Shown piece by piece: positions 17,675-25,426 of a DNA stretch of 64,000 nucleotides; position 1 is the first letter of the stretch, and every line of letters begins with the position of its first letter. Below the pieces are notes generated by a model. The model had not been told where the DNA came from, searched no databases, and was given only the letters and a program-made list of their open reading frames with translations. Origin of the DNA: Heliomicrobium undosum. Lineage in GTDB: Bacteria > Bacillota > Desulfitobacteriia > Heliobacteriales > Heliobacteriaceae. The DNA lies in the NCBI RefSeq assembly GCF_009877425.1, contig NZ_WXEY01000009.1, forward strand, positions 61,659 to 125,658, given 5' to 3'. The translations under genes were made by a program, and so were the position numbers.

Positions 17675-18583
17675 ATGATACCGGTTGAACTTCGCGGTGT
17701 TGTCCGGGGCGTCATCCCCGCTGTTTTAACGCCTTTAAAAGATAATCAATCCATCGACTTCCACCGCCTCGGCGAGTATGTCGATTGGCTGATCAAAAAG
17801 GGCGTTCATGGACTCTTCCCCATGGGAACGAATGGGGAGGGGGTGCTATTTTCCACAGACGAACGCAAGGAGGCGGCGGAAACGGTGGTCGGCGCCGCCG
17901 GCGCCCGCGTCCCTGTCATCATCCATACAGGCGCGGCCAGCACCGGCGAGACCATCGCCCTGACCCGCCACGCCAAGCGGGTGGGCGCCTCCGCCGCCGC
18001 TGTGGTGGCGCCCTTTTTTCTTCCCCATGATGATGCGGCGTTGGAGGCACACTTTGTCGCCGTCGCCGAAGCGGTTCCTGATTTTCCGATCTTTCTCTAC
18101 AACATCCCTGCCAATGCCGGTAATGACATTAAACCGAAGGTGGCCGCTGCTGTGGCGAGGCGCTGTGCCAATGTGGTCGGCATCAAGGACTCCAGCAAGG
18201 ATCTCGGTCGCTTGCAAGAGTATATTGCCACCCTCGGCGAGGACTTTACCGTCGTCGTGGGCAGCGACGCGTTGATCTACCCGGCCCTGCTGGTCGGCGC
18301 CGCCGGTGTCGTCTCGGCCGTGGCCAACGTCTTTCCGGAAGCGGCCGTGGCCATCTATGAGGCCGTGCGAACAGGCGATTATGAGGAAGGCTTGCGCCGG
18401 CAAAATGAACTGAACCGGCTGCGGAAGGCCTTGAAGATCGGACCCTTTATCACCCCATACAAAAAAGCGCTGGAACGGCTCGGTTTTTCCATCGGCGGTC
18501 CCCGGGCGCCCTTGCGCGAGATGACTGCTGACGAAGAGCAGGCTATGGAAAAAGCGCTGCAGGCATTAAATCTGTTACCCTAG
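17675..18583 (+). CDS. DapA family aldolase / dihydrodipicolinate synthase-like protein
   Basis: 302 aa class I (Schiff-base) aldolase of the DHDPS/NAL family. The GTNGEGVLF motif near residue 50, the tyrosine in FLYNIPAN (about 138) and the lysine in VGIKDSS (about 167) are the expected catalytic elements. The family includes 4-hydroxy-tetrahydrodipicolinate synthase and pyruvate-dependent sugar-acid lyases. Without other lysine genes nearby I keep the general name. AAGGAG is well placed before ATG 17675, and a perfect intrinsic terminator begins at its stop codon, so it is probably monocistronic. Confidence 0.82.
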   Translation: MIPVELRGVVRGVIPAVLTPLKDNQSIDFHRLGEYVDWLIKKGVHGLFPMGTNGEGVLFSTDERKEAAETVVGAAGARVPVIIHTGAASTGETIALTRHAKRVGASAAAVVAPFFLPHDDAALEAHFVAVAEAVPDFPIFLYNIPANAGNDIKPKVAAAVARRCANVVGIKDSSKDLGRLQEYIATLGEDFTVVVGSDALIYPALLVGAAGVVSAVANVFPEAAVAIYEAVRTGDYEEGLRRQNELNRLRKALKIGPFITPYKKALERLGFSIGGPRAPLREMTADEEQAMEKALQALNLLP

Positions 18584-18621
18584 ACACCCGGGTCGAAAGG
18601 CAGCCCGGGTGTCCTTTTTTT
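18583..18621 (+). terminator. Intrinsic terminator after the DapA-like gene
   Basis: A perfect 10 bp stem (18583-18592 with 18604-18613) with an 11-base loop is followed by eight T residues. Confidence 0.9.
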
Positions 18622-18670
18622 CGAGATTTTCCCCGAACAATAGTTTCTCAATGGTTTGTCAAATTTTCGT

Positions 18671-18699
18671 TTGTGCAAAAACCTATTAAGGATTATGAT
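18671..18699 (+). promoter_or_regulatory. Sigma-A type promoter for the REC-HPt gene
   Basis: TTGTGC at 18671-18676 and TATGAT at 18694-18699 are separated by 17 bases, 41 bp upstream of ATG 18740. Spacing and match are good for a vegetative promoter. Confidence 0.5.
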
Positions 18700-18739
18700 A
18701 AATGGGGGGAGCTATCAGACACGCAGGGAGTGTGATCGC

Positions 18740-19663
18740 ATGGATGTCTGTCAATCACGAAAAGACAATCGGACAACCCCGTGCAGGATGACGACCCCCT
18801 GGACGCTTGAGGGATACCGAGGGCTGCCGGTGCTCGTGGTGGAAGATAACCCGATCAACATCAAGATGATTCGAACCCAACTGAAACAGTTGGGGATCGA
18901 CATGATACATACGGCCGCCAACGGAGATGAGGCTGTGCAATTGGTTCGTCAAAACCACTACGGGCTGATCCTGATGGACTGCCAGATGCCGGTGATGGAC
19001 GGATACAGCGCCACTGCCTTGATCCGGGCCTTTGAAGGACAGGAGACCCATACCCCGATCGTGGCTGTCACAGCCCACGCCCTTCCGGGGGACCGGGAGA
19101 AATGCCTCGAAGCGGGGATGGACGATTATATCAGCAAACCGGTCCGGCTGCAGCGATTGCTCGAAGCCTTGCAGTGCTGGCTGTCGCCGCAGCAAAATAT
19201 CGACGCCGCCGTCGAAGAAAGCAGCGCGGCCCAAGAGCCGCCTGAGGGGGAAACAGCGTCTACTCCACAGCAGGGGTTAACAGCGCCTGAGGCTTTGACT
19301 GCTCGCGAACCGGCGCACGCAGCGCCGCCTGTCGATTTTGGCGTCATCCAGGGACTCCTTGGGGTAACCTTGGAGGAGTTGCCGCTCTTTTCTCACCTGT
19401 TCGTCCTCTTTTTTACCGAGTCCGGAGAAAAAATGGAGAAGATCCGCCTCGCCCTGGAGGCGAAAGATGTTGGGCAAGTCTGCGCTCTTTCCCATGCGTT
19501 GAAGTCGGCCAGCGGCAATGTGGGCGCCCTTGGTTTATCCCGGTTGTGCCGGGAGATGGAGATGCTATCGCGGAGCGGGGCCATGGACGGCCTGGCGCAG
19601 TTGTACGAACAGGCGGAAAAAGAGTACGAACGGGTCAAGGAGGCCCTGGAGCAATTTTTGTGA
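18740..19663 (+). CDS. Response regulator receiver - histidine phosphotransfer (REC-HPt) protein
   Basis: 307 aa signalling protein without an output DNA-binding domain. The receiver is at residues 30-145, with acidic E35-D36, the phosphoacceptor D80 in LILMDCQMP and the conserved lysine in ISKPV. A low-complexity linker rich in A, P and E follows (about 160-205). The C-terminal HPt domain has its phospho-histidine H252 in SHALKSASGNVG. This is the tail arrangement of BarA/EvgS-type hybrid kinases, here as a separate protein. It likely shuttles phosphate between an unlinked kinase and a regulator. GGGAGTGTG before ATG 18740 decides the start. Confidence 0.85.
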   Translation: MDVCQSRKDNRTTPCRMTTPWTLEGYRGLPVLVVEDNPINIKMIRTQLKQLGIDMIHTAANGDEAVQLVRQNHYGLILMDCQMPVMDGYSATALIRAFEGQETHTPIVAVTAHALPGDREKCLEAGMDDYISKPVRLQRLLEALQCWLSPQQNIDAAVEESSAAQEPPEGETASTPQQGLTAPEALTAREPAHAAPPVDFGVIQGLLGVTLEELPLFSHLFVLFFTESGEKMEKIRLALEAKDVGQVCALSHALKSASGNVGALGLSRLCREMEMLSRSGAMDGLAQLYEQAEKEYERVKEALEQFL

Positions 19664-19997
19664 CAGTGATTAGGGTAGTTTTTGAGGTAACCTGAATGAC
19701 GAATGCCAGCGATATTTCGCCGCAGAGACGCTGCGGCTTTTTCTTTGCTCGCCGCTGAGGCTTTTCCGTAGAAAGCGCCTCTGAAACACAAGGGTAATCC
19801 GAAATGAGAGGCCGGAAAAGAAGGGAATCGAAAAAAGATGAAGAATCTATACACTTGACGATTTTTAAGAATTAATAGTCAATTGAGATGATCGGTCTAT
19901 CGGCTTGCATCTACAAGGGACTCCTATCACATCGAAAGTGAACGTGATTACACGCGTCAATAAACCACAATCAATATGCCGCCATCGGAGGGAGTCC
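19664..19997. other. Intergenic region before the pdu regulators
   Basis: 334 bp. It holds the terminator of the REC-HPt gene at 19719-19747 and then an AT-rich stretch around 19850-19890 (a TTGACG at 19855) that probably carries the promoter of the sensor kinase. No RNA gene is seen. Confidence 0.4.
19719..19747 (+). terminator. Intrinsic terminator after the REC-HPt gene
   Basis: GCCGCAG pairs perfectly with CTGCGGC over a 5-base loop and is followed by TTTTTC. It lies 55 bp after the stop codon. Confidence 0.85.
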
Positions 19998-21227
19998 ATG
20001 GAACGATATCCCGAATACCAACTGAGCGAGATCATCAATGTGGCCAAACTCCAGGAGATTCAGGATAAATTCACGGAAGCGACAGGGATCGCCGCCGTCA
20101 TCGTCGACGGAGAAGGTCGACCGCTGACCAACCCGAGCAAATTCACCAAGTTTTGCATGCTTGTCCGTTCCACCCCGGAAGGTCTAAACCGCTGCATGTG
20201 TTCCGATTCCCGGGGCGGAAGAGCGGCTGTCCGGGGGCAAGGCGCCAACGTCTACCGTTGCCATGGCGGTCTGACCGACCTGGCGGCGCCGATTATCGTC
20301 AATGACCAGTACATGGGCGCCTTCCTGGCCGGCCAGGTGCGATTAAGTGAACGCGACTATGACGTCTTCGCCGATGTGCAGCGACGCATTGCCGACCTGG
20401 GGTATGATCTGGCGACGGTTGACGGGCTCCTCGCGGAAGTGGAGGAGATTCCGGAGAACCGGGTAAAAGCGGCGGCCGACCTGCTCTACATCATGACGAA
20501 TTACATCGTCGAGATGGGCATGGCCAACATCGTCCAGCGGCGTTTAATGACCGAGATGAAGGAGAAGGCCGATCTGGAGAAGATGCTCCGCGAGGCCGAG
20601 ATCAAAGCCTTGCAATCTCAGATCAACCCACACTTTTTATTCAACACCCTGAACACCATCGCTCGTCTGGCCCTTCTGGAAGGGGCTTCTCAAACCGAGG
20701 AGGTCGTCTACGCCCTATCTGATCTCTTGCGACACAACCTGCGCCATGATCGCCCCATGAGCGTGCTGCGGGAAGAGATCTCCTATATCCAGAGCTATCT
20801 CTCCATCCAGGCCGCCCGCTTCGGCGACCGGATCCGTTCCACCGTCAACGTTCCGGAAGACTTGCTCGATATCCAGATCCCTACGATGACCCTGCAGCCC
20901 TTGGTGGAAAACGCCATCATTCACGGTTTGGAACAAAAGACGGGCGGAGGCAAGATCGACATCGCCGCCGTCCGGGAAGAGGGGCGCGTCACCGTCACCA
21001 TCGCCGACACCGGCGTCGGCGTCACGCCAGAGAAGATCGCCCAGATCTTCCGGGGCGAACGCTACACCCCCAGCGGCCATACGACCGGCTTGGGGATTTT
21101 AAACGTTCACCTGCGGCTTCAGCACTACTTCGGCCGCGAATGCGGCCTTGACATCACAGGCATCCCCGGCGAGGGAACGACAGTAGAAATCCACCTTCCC
21201 TCCCCTGCCAACGAGCCCTTGAATTGA
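19998..21227 (+). CDS. Cytoplasmic PocR-domain sensor histidine kinase
   Basis: 409 aa kinase. Residues 5-175 form a PocR ligand-binding domain with the typical cysteines (C53, C66, C68, C88), a domain linked to sensing of propanediol or glycerol-type substrates. A short coiled linker (185-205) leads to a LytS/YesM-type kinase core with the phospho-histidine H212 in QINPHFLFN. The ATP-binding domain has its N box in LVENAIIHG and G boxes in DTGVGV and GLGILN. No membrane segment is present, so it senses an intracellular signal. The stop overlaps the leader of the next gene, its AraC-type partner. CGGAGGGAG sets the ATG 19998 start. It probably switches on the pdu genes downstream. Confidence 0.88.
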   Translation: MERYPEYQLSEIINVAKLQEIQDKFTEATGIAAVIVDGEGRPLTNPSKFTKFCMLVRSTPEGLNRCMCSDSRGGRAAVRGQGANVYRCHGGLTDLAAPIIVNDQYMGAFLAGQVRLSERDYDVFADVQRRIADLGYDLATVDGLLAEVEEIPENRVKAAADLLYIMTNYIVEMGMANIVQRRLMTEMKEKADLEKMLREAEIKALQSQINPHFLFNTLNTIARLALLEGASQTEEVVYALSDLLRHNLRHDRPMSVLREEISYIQSYLSIQAARFGDRIRSTVNVPEDLLDIQIPTMTLQPLVENAIIHGLEQKTGGGKIDIAAVREEGRVTVTIADTGVGVTPEKIAQIFRGERYTPSGHTTGLGILNVHLRLQHYFGRECGLDITGIPGEGTTVEIHLPSPANEPLN

Positions 21228-21247
21228 CGCCAGAAGGAGAGGGAGCC

Positions 21248-22423
21248 ATGTGCACATTGTTGGTTGTCGATGACGAATCCTTGGAACGCCAGGCCATTCG
21301 CCAGATCATCAAGCGGGAAGAACTGCCGATGGAGGTGGTGGGGGAGGCGGCTTCCGGCGACGTTGCCGTCGAATTGGCTGAGACATTGAAACCGGATGTG
21401 GTTTTGCTTGACATCCGCATGCCTGGGCTCAACGGGATCGAAGTAATGAAGCGCCTGCGCGGTTTTTTGCCCGACTGCCGGATCATCATCCTCACCGCCT
21501 TTGATGAGTTCCAGTACGCCCGGGAAGCCGTCCAGTGGGGCGCTTTTAACTACCTGCTCAAACCGGTCCGTCCTTCTGAACTGGTGCGGGTGCTGGTCAC
21601 TGCAGCCGAACAGGTACGGGAGGAGAAGCAACAGCGCGCCGAAGCAGAGCGCTTGCGCCAGCAGGCGAAGATGCAGGCCCAACAGGCCGCGCCGCTGCTC
21701 CGGCTGAATCTCTTCGCCGAATCGGTGCAGGTCAACCCCTCCGGTGTCCTCGTTTCCATGGAGCGTTCCCTGCTGGAAAAAATCCGCTGCGGCGAACGCC
21801 AGGAGGCCCAGACGGGGCTTAAGGCGCTTCTCGATGAAGCCCTGGAACGCTGGGACAGCCTCGAGATGGTAAAGACGTATCTTGTGGAACTGCTCATTCT
21901 GCTGTCCCGCTCCGCCATGGAAGGGGGCGCCCAATTAGACCGGCTTTCCCTCTCCGACAGGGAGCGCATCGAGGGCTTGCTCGCCTGCCGATCAAAAGAG
22001 GACTGCCGGGCCTGGACGGAGACGACCTTGGAGAGCCTCTTTGACAGCATGGTCGACAACCGCTCCAGCGCCAACCGCCGCTTGATCAACCGCGCCTGCG
22101 AGTTCATCAACGCCAACTGCCAGCGCAACCTGTCCTTAGAAGAGGTGGCCCGCTCGGCCCACCTAAGCCCCTACTACTTTAGCCGCATCTTCAAGACGGA
22201 AAAAGGCTGCAATTTCGTCGATTTTTTGACGAACGCCAGGATGGAAAAGGCCAAGAAATTGTTGACCGACACCGATTACAACCTGATCCAGATCGCCAGC
22301 CAGGTGGGGTATCAGGATTCGAGCTACTTCTGCCGCGTTTTTCGCAAGGAAACGGGCATGACGCCGAACCGTTACCGCAAGGAGATGCGGCGGGGGGGCG
22401 GGCCCCAGGCGATGACAAAATAG
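21248..22423 (+). CDS. AraC-type response regulator (partner of the PocR kinase)
   Basis: 391 aa regulator of the YesN class. The receiver has DD at residues 8-9, phosphoacceptor D55 in LLDIRMPG and the lysine in LLKPVRP. A central helical region rich in Q, E and A follows. The C-terminal AraC domain has two helix-turn-helix motifs (LEEVARSAHLSPYYFSRIF and IASQVGYQDSSYFCRVF, ending MTPNRYR). AAGGAGAGGGAG precedes ATG 21248, 20 bp after the kinase stop, so the pair is co-transcribed. By context it is the likely activator of the microcompartment operon. Confidence 0.88.
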   Translation: MCTLLVVDDESLERQAIRQIIKREELPMEVVGEAASGDVAVELAETLKPDVVLLDIRMPGLNGIEVMKRLRGFLPDCRIIILTAFDEFQYAREAVQWGAFNYLLKPVRPSELVRVLVTAAEQVREEKQQRAEAERLRQQAKMQAQQAAPLLRLNLFAESVQVNPSGVLVSMERSLLEKIRCGERQEAQTGLKALLDEALERWDSLEMVKTYLVELLILLSRSAMEGGAQLDRLSLSDRERIEGLLACRSKEDCRAWTETTLESLFDSMVDNRSSANRRLINRACEFINANCQRNLSLEEVARSAHLSPYYFSRIFKTEKGCNFVDFLTNARMEKAKKLLTDTDYNLIQIASQVGYQDSSYFCRVFRKETGMTPNRYRKEMRRGGGPQAMTK

Positions 22424-22498
22424 GCATCCGTAGGCGGTCAAATGTGTAAAGCAATCGTTTACAAAAAGACTAAACGATGGATCAGTGGGATAATATGC

Positions 22499-22551
22499 TA
22501 TAATGAGAAGAGGATACTATGCCGATAGGAGAGCATGGCGTCCTCTTTTTT
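22499..22551 (+). promoter_or_regulatory. Promoter followed at once by a terminator-like hairpin (possible attenuator)
   Basis: An extended -10 (TGCTATAAT, core 22499-22504) is followed by a hairpin whose arms AAGAGGA (22508-22514) and TCCTCTT (22541-22547) end in a run of T. Transcription from this promoter would begin at the foot of the hairpin and meet it before the gene at 22576. The same hairpin could simply end the regulator transcript; both readings are possible. Confidence 0.5.
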
Positions 22552-22575
22552 CATGCGTTTAAAAGGAGAAATGCT

Positions 22576-23055
22576 ATGAGTTTATACAGATTCATCGCTT
22601 CAGACAATCCCTTGCCCGAAATCGATCAAAGCGGTTTTATCAGGATGAAGGTCAGGGATCTGAAGAAAATGATCCCCGTCCCCAGATCGCCGCTACCCCT
22701 GGCATCCTGGGATGAACTTGATGAAAATACCGAGGTCTTATACGCGGAGAGCGAAGAGGATACCGGCGGCTTGCATATTTCTATCTGTGACAACCCGCCT
22801 TTCGGCCTGGAGCGCTATATAACGAAAGCATACGTCTACTGGCTTGGTGGGAGATTTCATTCCAAATGCGTAGACCAACTGCATCATTACATACAAACAA
22901 ACATCCGTGAGGAAGACAGGGTTGAACTCTGGTCCATCTGGTTTGGAGATAATCCGGAAGCAAAACTGTGCAAAACAATCGTGCTTTCGGAATTGACAGT
23001 GGCTGATCTCGAATTGCTTCGAAGTCATTGGCACTGTTGCATCATGATAGAGTGA
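22576..23055 (+). CDS. Hypothetical protein (159 aa)
   Basis: Acidic soluble protein starting MSLYRFIASD, with no signal peptide, membrane segment or domain I recognise. AAAAGGAG is ideally placed before ATG 22576. GC content is visibly lower than in the genes on either side, so it may be acquired. It lies between the regulators and the shell genes, but a terminator separates it from the latter. A link to propanediol use is not supported. Confidence 0.6.
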   Translation: MSLYRFIASDNPLPEIDQSGFIRMKVRDLKKMIPVPRSPLPLASWDELDENTEVLYAESEEDTGGLHISICDNPPFGLERYITKAYVYWLGGRFHSKCVDQLHHYIQTNIREEDRVELWSIWFGDNPEAKLCKTIVLSELTVADLELLRSHWHCCIMIE

Positions 23056-23102
23056 AAGAGGCGCCCCTAAGTGAGGTAACCCAAAAAGGTATCGAAAATA
23101 GG

Positions 23103-23142
23103 CGCACATGTATTCACCGAGTGGAATACATGTGCGTTTTTT
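23103..23142 (+). terminator. Intrinsic terminator after the 159 aa gene
   Basis: A perfect 13 bp stem (23103-23115 with 23124-23136) with an 8-base loop and six T residues. It isolates the pdu operon from the genes before it. Confidence 0.88.
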
Positions 23143-23363
23143 GTTGCACTGCGCAAGAAAAGTCCATTAAGTCAGAAAAGTTCTATGATTTGTGTGAAAA
23201 GTCCAATCATTCTTTATATCCGTCAAATTCATGCGCTTGTGGGAACAAGATTGTCCACTAGGAGCGCAAGAACCCTCATAGGAAAAGAAGGCCGTAACGC
23301 CAATATATTTAGCGTAAATTGAAAATGAGTGCACAAGCGCGAAGACATAAGCGCTGCGAAGAC

Positions 23364-23759
23364 ATGAGCAATGAGGCAAGCGATGACCGAAAGCAGAAGG
23401 CGGTGCTGAATTTGGAGAAGATTCAGGAAAAACCGAGGATGATTCAGGAATACGTCCCTGGCAAACAGGTGACCTTGGCTCATCTGATCGCCAACCCCAA
23501 AAAAGACCTCTGCGAGCGCCTGGGCTTGGAGTCCTGTTCGGCCATCGGCATCCTGACGATCACCCCCAGCGAAGCCGCCATCATCGCCGCCGACGTGGCC
23601 ACCAAGACAGCTGCCGTCGAGATCGGGTTCCTGGACCGGTTCACCGGATCTCTGGTCATCAGCGGCAACGTTTCCGCCGTGGAAGCCGCCCTTCAGCAGG
23701 TGACCAACATGCTCTGCAACCAACTGGCCTTTTCCGCCGCCAAGCTGACCCGCTCCTGA
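23364..23759 (+). CDS. pduU: PduU/EutS-type microcompartment shell protein
   Basis: Circularly permuted BMC-H shell protein. The family core is easily seen: [16 protein letters not shown], then [14 protein letters not shown] and the helix [21 protein letters not shown]. It forms hexamers whose N-terminal strands make a small beta barrel over the pore. The frame is open from ATG 23319. No start has a strong ribosome-binding site: ATG 23364 and TTG 23409 (just before the conserved part) are both possible, so the first 20-40 residues are uncertain. It is the first gene of the microcompartment operon and its stop overlaps the pduV start (TGATG). Confidence 0.82.
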   Translation: MSNEASDDRKQKAVLNLEKIQEKPRMIQEYVPGKQVTLAHLIANPKKDLCERLGLESCSAIGILTITPSEAAIIAADVATKTAAVEIGFLDRFTGSLVISGNVSAVEAALQQVTNMLCNQLAFSAAKLTRS

Positions 23760-24313
23760 TGGTTGCGGCCATGAAGCGCGTCATGCTCATCGGCCCCGTC
23801 GGCGCCGGAAAAACAACCCTGATCCAAGCCTTGCAGCGGCTTACCGGTGGAACCGGCGAGGGACCCACCGAGGAAGTCGCCCAGGAAGTCGCCCAGGAAG
23901 TCGCTCAGGAACTCGCTGAGGAACCCACTAAGCCCACTGCCGACAAAGCCGCCAAAACCCAGATGATCCTCTACCAAGACGGCATGATCGACACACCGGG
24001 CGAGTACATCCAGTCTCCCCGTTTTTACGCGGCATTGCAGGTAACTGCAGCCGACGCCGCCCTGATCCTCCTCGTCCATGATGCCACGAAACGCAGCGTA
24101 TCCGTTCCACCCGGCTTCGCCGGCATGTTCGCCTGTCCTGTCATCGGCGTGGTCACCAAGATCGACCACCCGGAAGCAGACCGGCAGACGGCGGCGGCCC
24201 GCCTCAGACAGGCAGGAATCAGAGAAGCAATGTTCTTTGTTTCCGCCCGCACCGGCGAAGGCCTGGCGGAATTGCATACATTCCTCGCCGAAAGGGGGTG
24301 CAACCATGGGTGA
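23759..24313 (+). CDS. pduV: PduV/EutP-type small GTPase
   Basis: Ras-like GTPase associated with microcompartments. The P-loop GPVGAGKTT is at residues 12-20, G3 is in DTPGEY and G4 in TKIDHP, with a G5-like VSARTGEG near the end. Members help place or handle the shell; the exact role is unknown. Between the P-loop and G3 lies an acidic insertion, three EVAQ units and one ELAE, encoded by four 12 bp tandem repeats (23871-23918). The start codon overlaps the pduU stop, and the last 8 bp overlap pduA, so translation is coupled on both sides. Confidence 0.85.
   Translation: MVAAMKRVMLIGPVGAGKTTLIQALQRLTGGTGEGPTEEVAQEVAQEVAQELAEEPTKPTADKAAKTQMILYQDGMIDTPGEYIQSPRFYAALQVTAADAALILLVHDATKRSVSVPPGFAGMFACPVIGVVTKIDHPEADRQTAAARLRQAGIREAMFFVSARTGEGLAELHTFLAERGCNHG
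23871..23918 (+). repeat. Four 12 bp tandem repeats inside pduV
   Basis: Units AGGAAGTCGCCC, the same again, AGGAAGTCGCTC and AGGAACTCGCTG follow one another in frame. They can expand or contract without a frameshift and lengthen the loop between the P-loop and G3. Confidence 0.85.
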
Positions 24314-24581
24314 AGCATTAGGTTTGGTCGAAACAAAAGGCCTCGTCGGCGCTATCGAAGCGGCTGACGCGATGGTCAAAGCAGCCAACGTCATCCTCGT
24401 TGGTTACGAAAAAATCGGCTCCGGTCTCGTTACGGTTATGGTCCGCGGCGATGTGGGCGCCATCAAGGCCGCCACTGACGCCGGCGCCTGCGCCGCCGCC
24501 AAGGTCGGCGAAGTCCTGTCGGTCCACGTCATTCCGCGTCCGCATATGGATGTGGAAAAAATTCTTCCGAAATTGAAGTAA
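24306..24581 (+). CDS. pduA: PduA-type hexameric shell protein (BMC-H)
   Basis: 91 aa canonical BMC-H protein: [18 protein letters not shown] at the start, the DVGA segment ([13 protein letters not shown]) and the HVIPRPH tail. Six copies form a flat tile with a central pore that passes substrate. ATG 24306 lies inside the last codons of pduV and has GGGGGTG before it. It is nearly the same as the second tile gene at 31392. Confidence 0.93.
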   Translation: MGEALGLVETKGLVGAIEAADAMVKAANVILVGYEKIGSGLVTVMVRGDVGAIKAATDAGACAAAKVGEVLSVHVIPRPHMDVEKILPKLK

Positions 24582-24611
24582 TCATGAAGAAAACACGGAG
24601 GTGTTTTGATC

Positions 24612-25406
24612 GTGCATGAGCAGTTGATGGACAAGGTCATGGAAGAGATCAAAAAGCGCATGGAAGCGGCTGCCCCGGAAGCGCCCAAAGCGGAAGCTCC
24701 GAAAGCCGTCCTGAAAAACCCCGGCATCACCGAATTCGTCGGAACGGCCATCGGTGACACGATCGGTCTGGTCATCGCCAACGTCGATCCGATCCTGCAC
24801 TCCTACATGAAACTCGATTCCAAGTATCGCTCCATCGGCATCCTGGGCGCCCGGACCGGCGCTGGCCCCCACATCATGGCCGCCGATGAAGCCGTCAAGG
24901 CCACCAACACGGAAATCGTCGCCATCGAACTGGCCCGCGACACCAAGGGCGGCGCCGGTCATGGCTGCCTGATCCTCTTCGGCGCCGAGGAAGTCTCTGA
25001 CGCCCGCCGCGCCATCGAAGTGGCCCTCAAAGAACTGGACCGCACCTTCGGCGACGTCTACGCCAATGACGCCGGCCACCTGGAGATGCAGTACACCGCC
25101 CGCGCCAGCTACGCCATCAACAAGGCCTTCGGCGCCCCCCTGGGCAAAGCCTTCGGCCTGATCGTCGGCGCTCCTGCCGCCATCGGCGTCATCATGGCCG
25201 ATACGGCGGTCAAGACGGCCAACGTGGACATCGTCGGCTACGCCAGCCCTGCTGCCGGCACCAGCCACTCCAACGAAGTCATCCTGCAAATCACCGGCGA
25301 CTCCGGCGCCGTTCGTCAATCTGTGCTCGCCGCTAAGGAACTCGGGTTGAAGCTCATCGAAGCCATGGCCGGCCCGGCCCCTTCCGTGACGACGCCCTAC
25401 ATCTAA
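24612..25406 (+). CDS. pduB: PduB-type trimeric shell protein (BMC-T)
   Basis: Tandem-BMC shell protein of about 265 aa, forming pseudo-hexameric trimers. The first BMC domain starts near GDTIGLVIANVD, the second near GKAFGLIVGAPAA. The N-terminal extension holds a short amphipathic helix (LMDKVMEEIKKRM) joined by a proline-alanine linker, of the kind that links shell and cargo. GGAGGTG at 24597 suits GTG 24612; TTG 24606 is also in frame. It stands between pduA and the diol dehydratase genes, as in other pdu operons. Confidence 0.9.
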   Translation: MHEQLMDKVMEEIKKRMEAAAPEAPKAEAPKAVLKNPGITEFVGTAIGDTIGLVIANVDPILHSYMKLDSKYRSIGILGARTGAGPHIMAADEAVKATNTEIVAIELARDTKGGAGHGCLILFGAEEVSDARRAIEVALKELDRTFGDVYANDAGHLEMQYTARASYAINKAFGAPLGKAFGLIVGAPAAIGVIMADTAVKTANVDIVGYASPAAGTSHSNEVILQITGDSGAVRQSVLAAKELGLKLIEAMAGPAPSVTTPYI

Positions 25407-25426
25407 ACAATAGGGAGGGATAGCGA

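Noticed and set aside
23143..23363. Possible cobalamin riboswitch before the B12-dependent pdu operon
   Set aside because: I found no B12-box-like sequence or multi-arm structure between the terminator at 23142 and pduU, nor before pduF.
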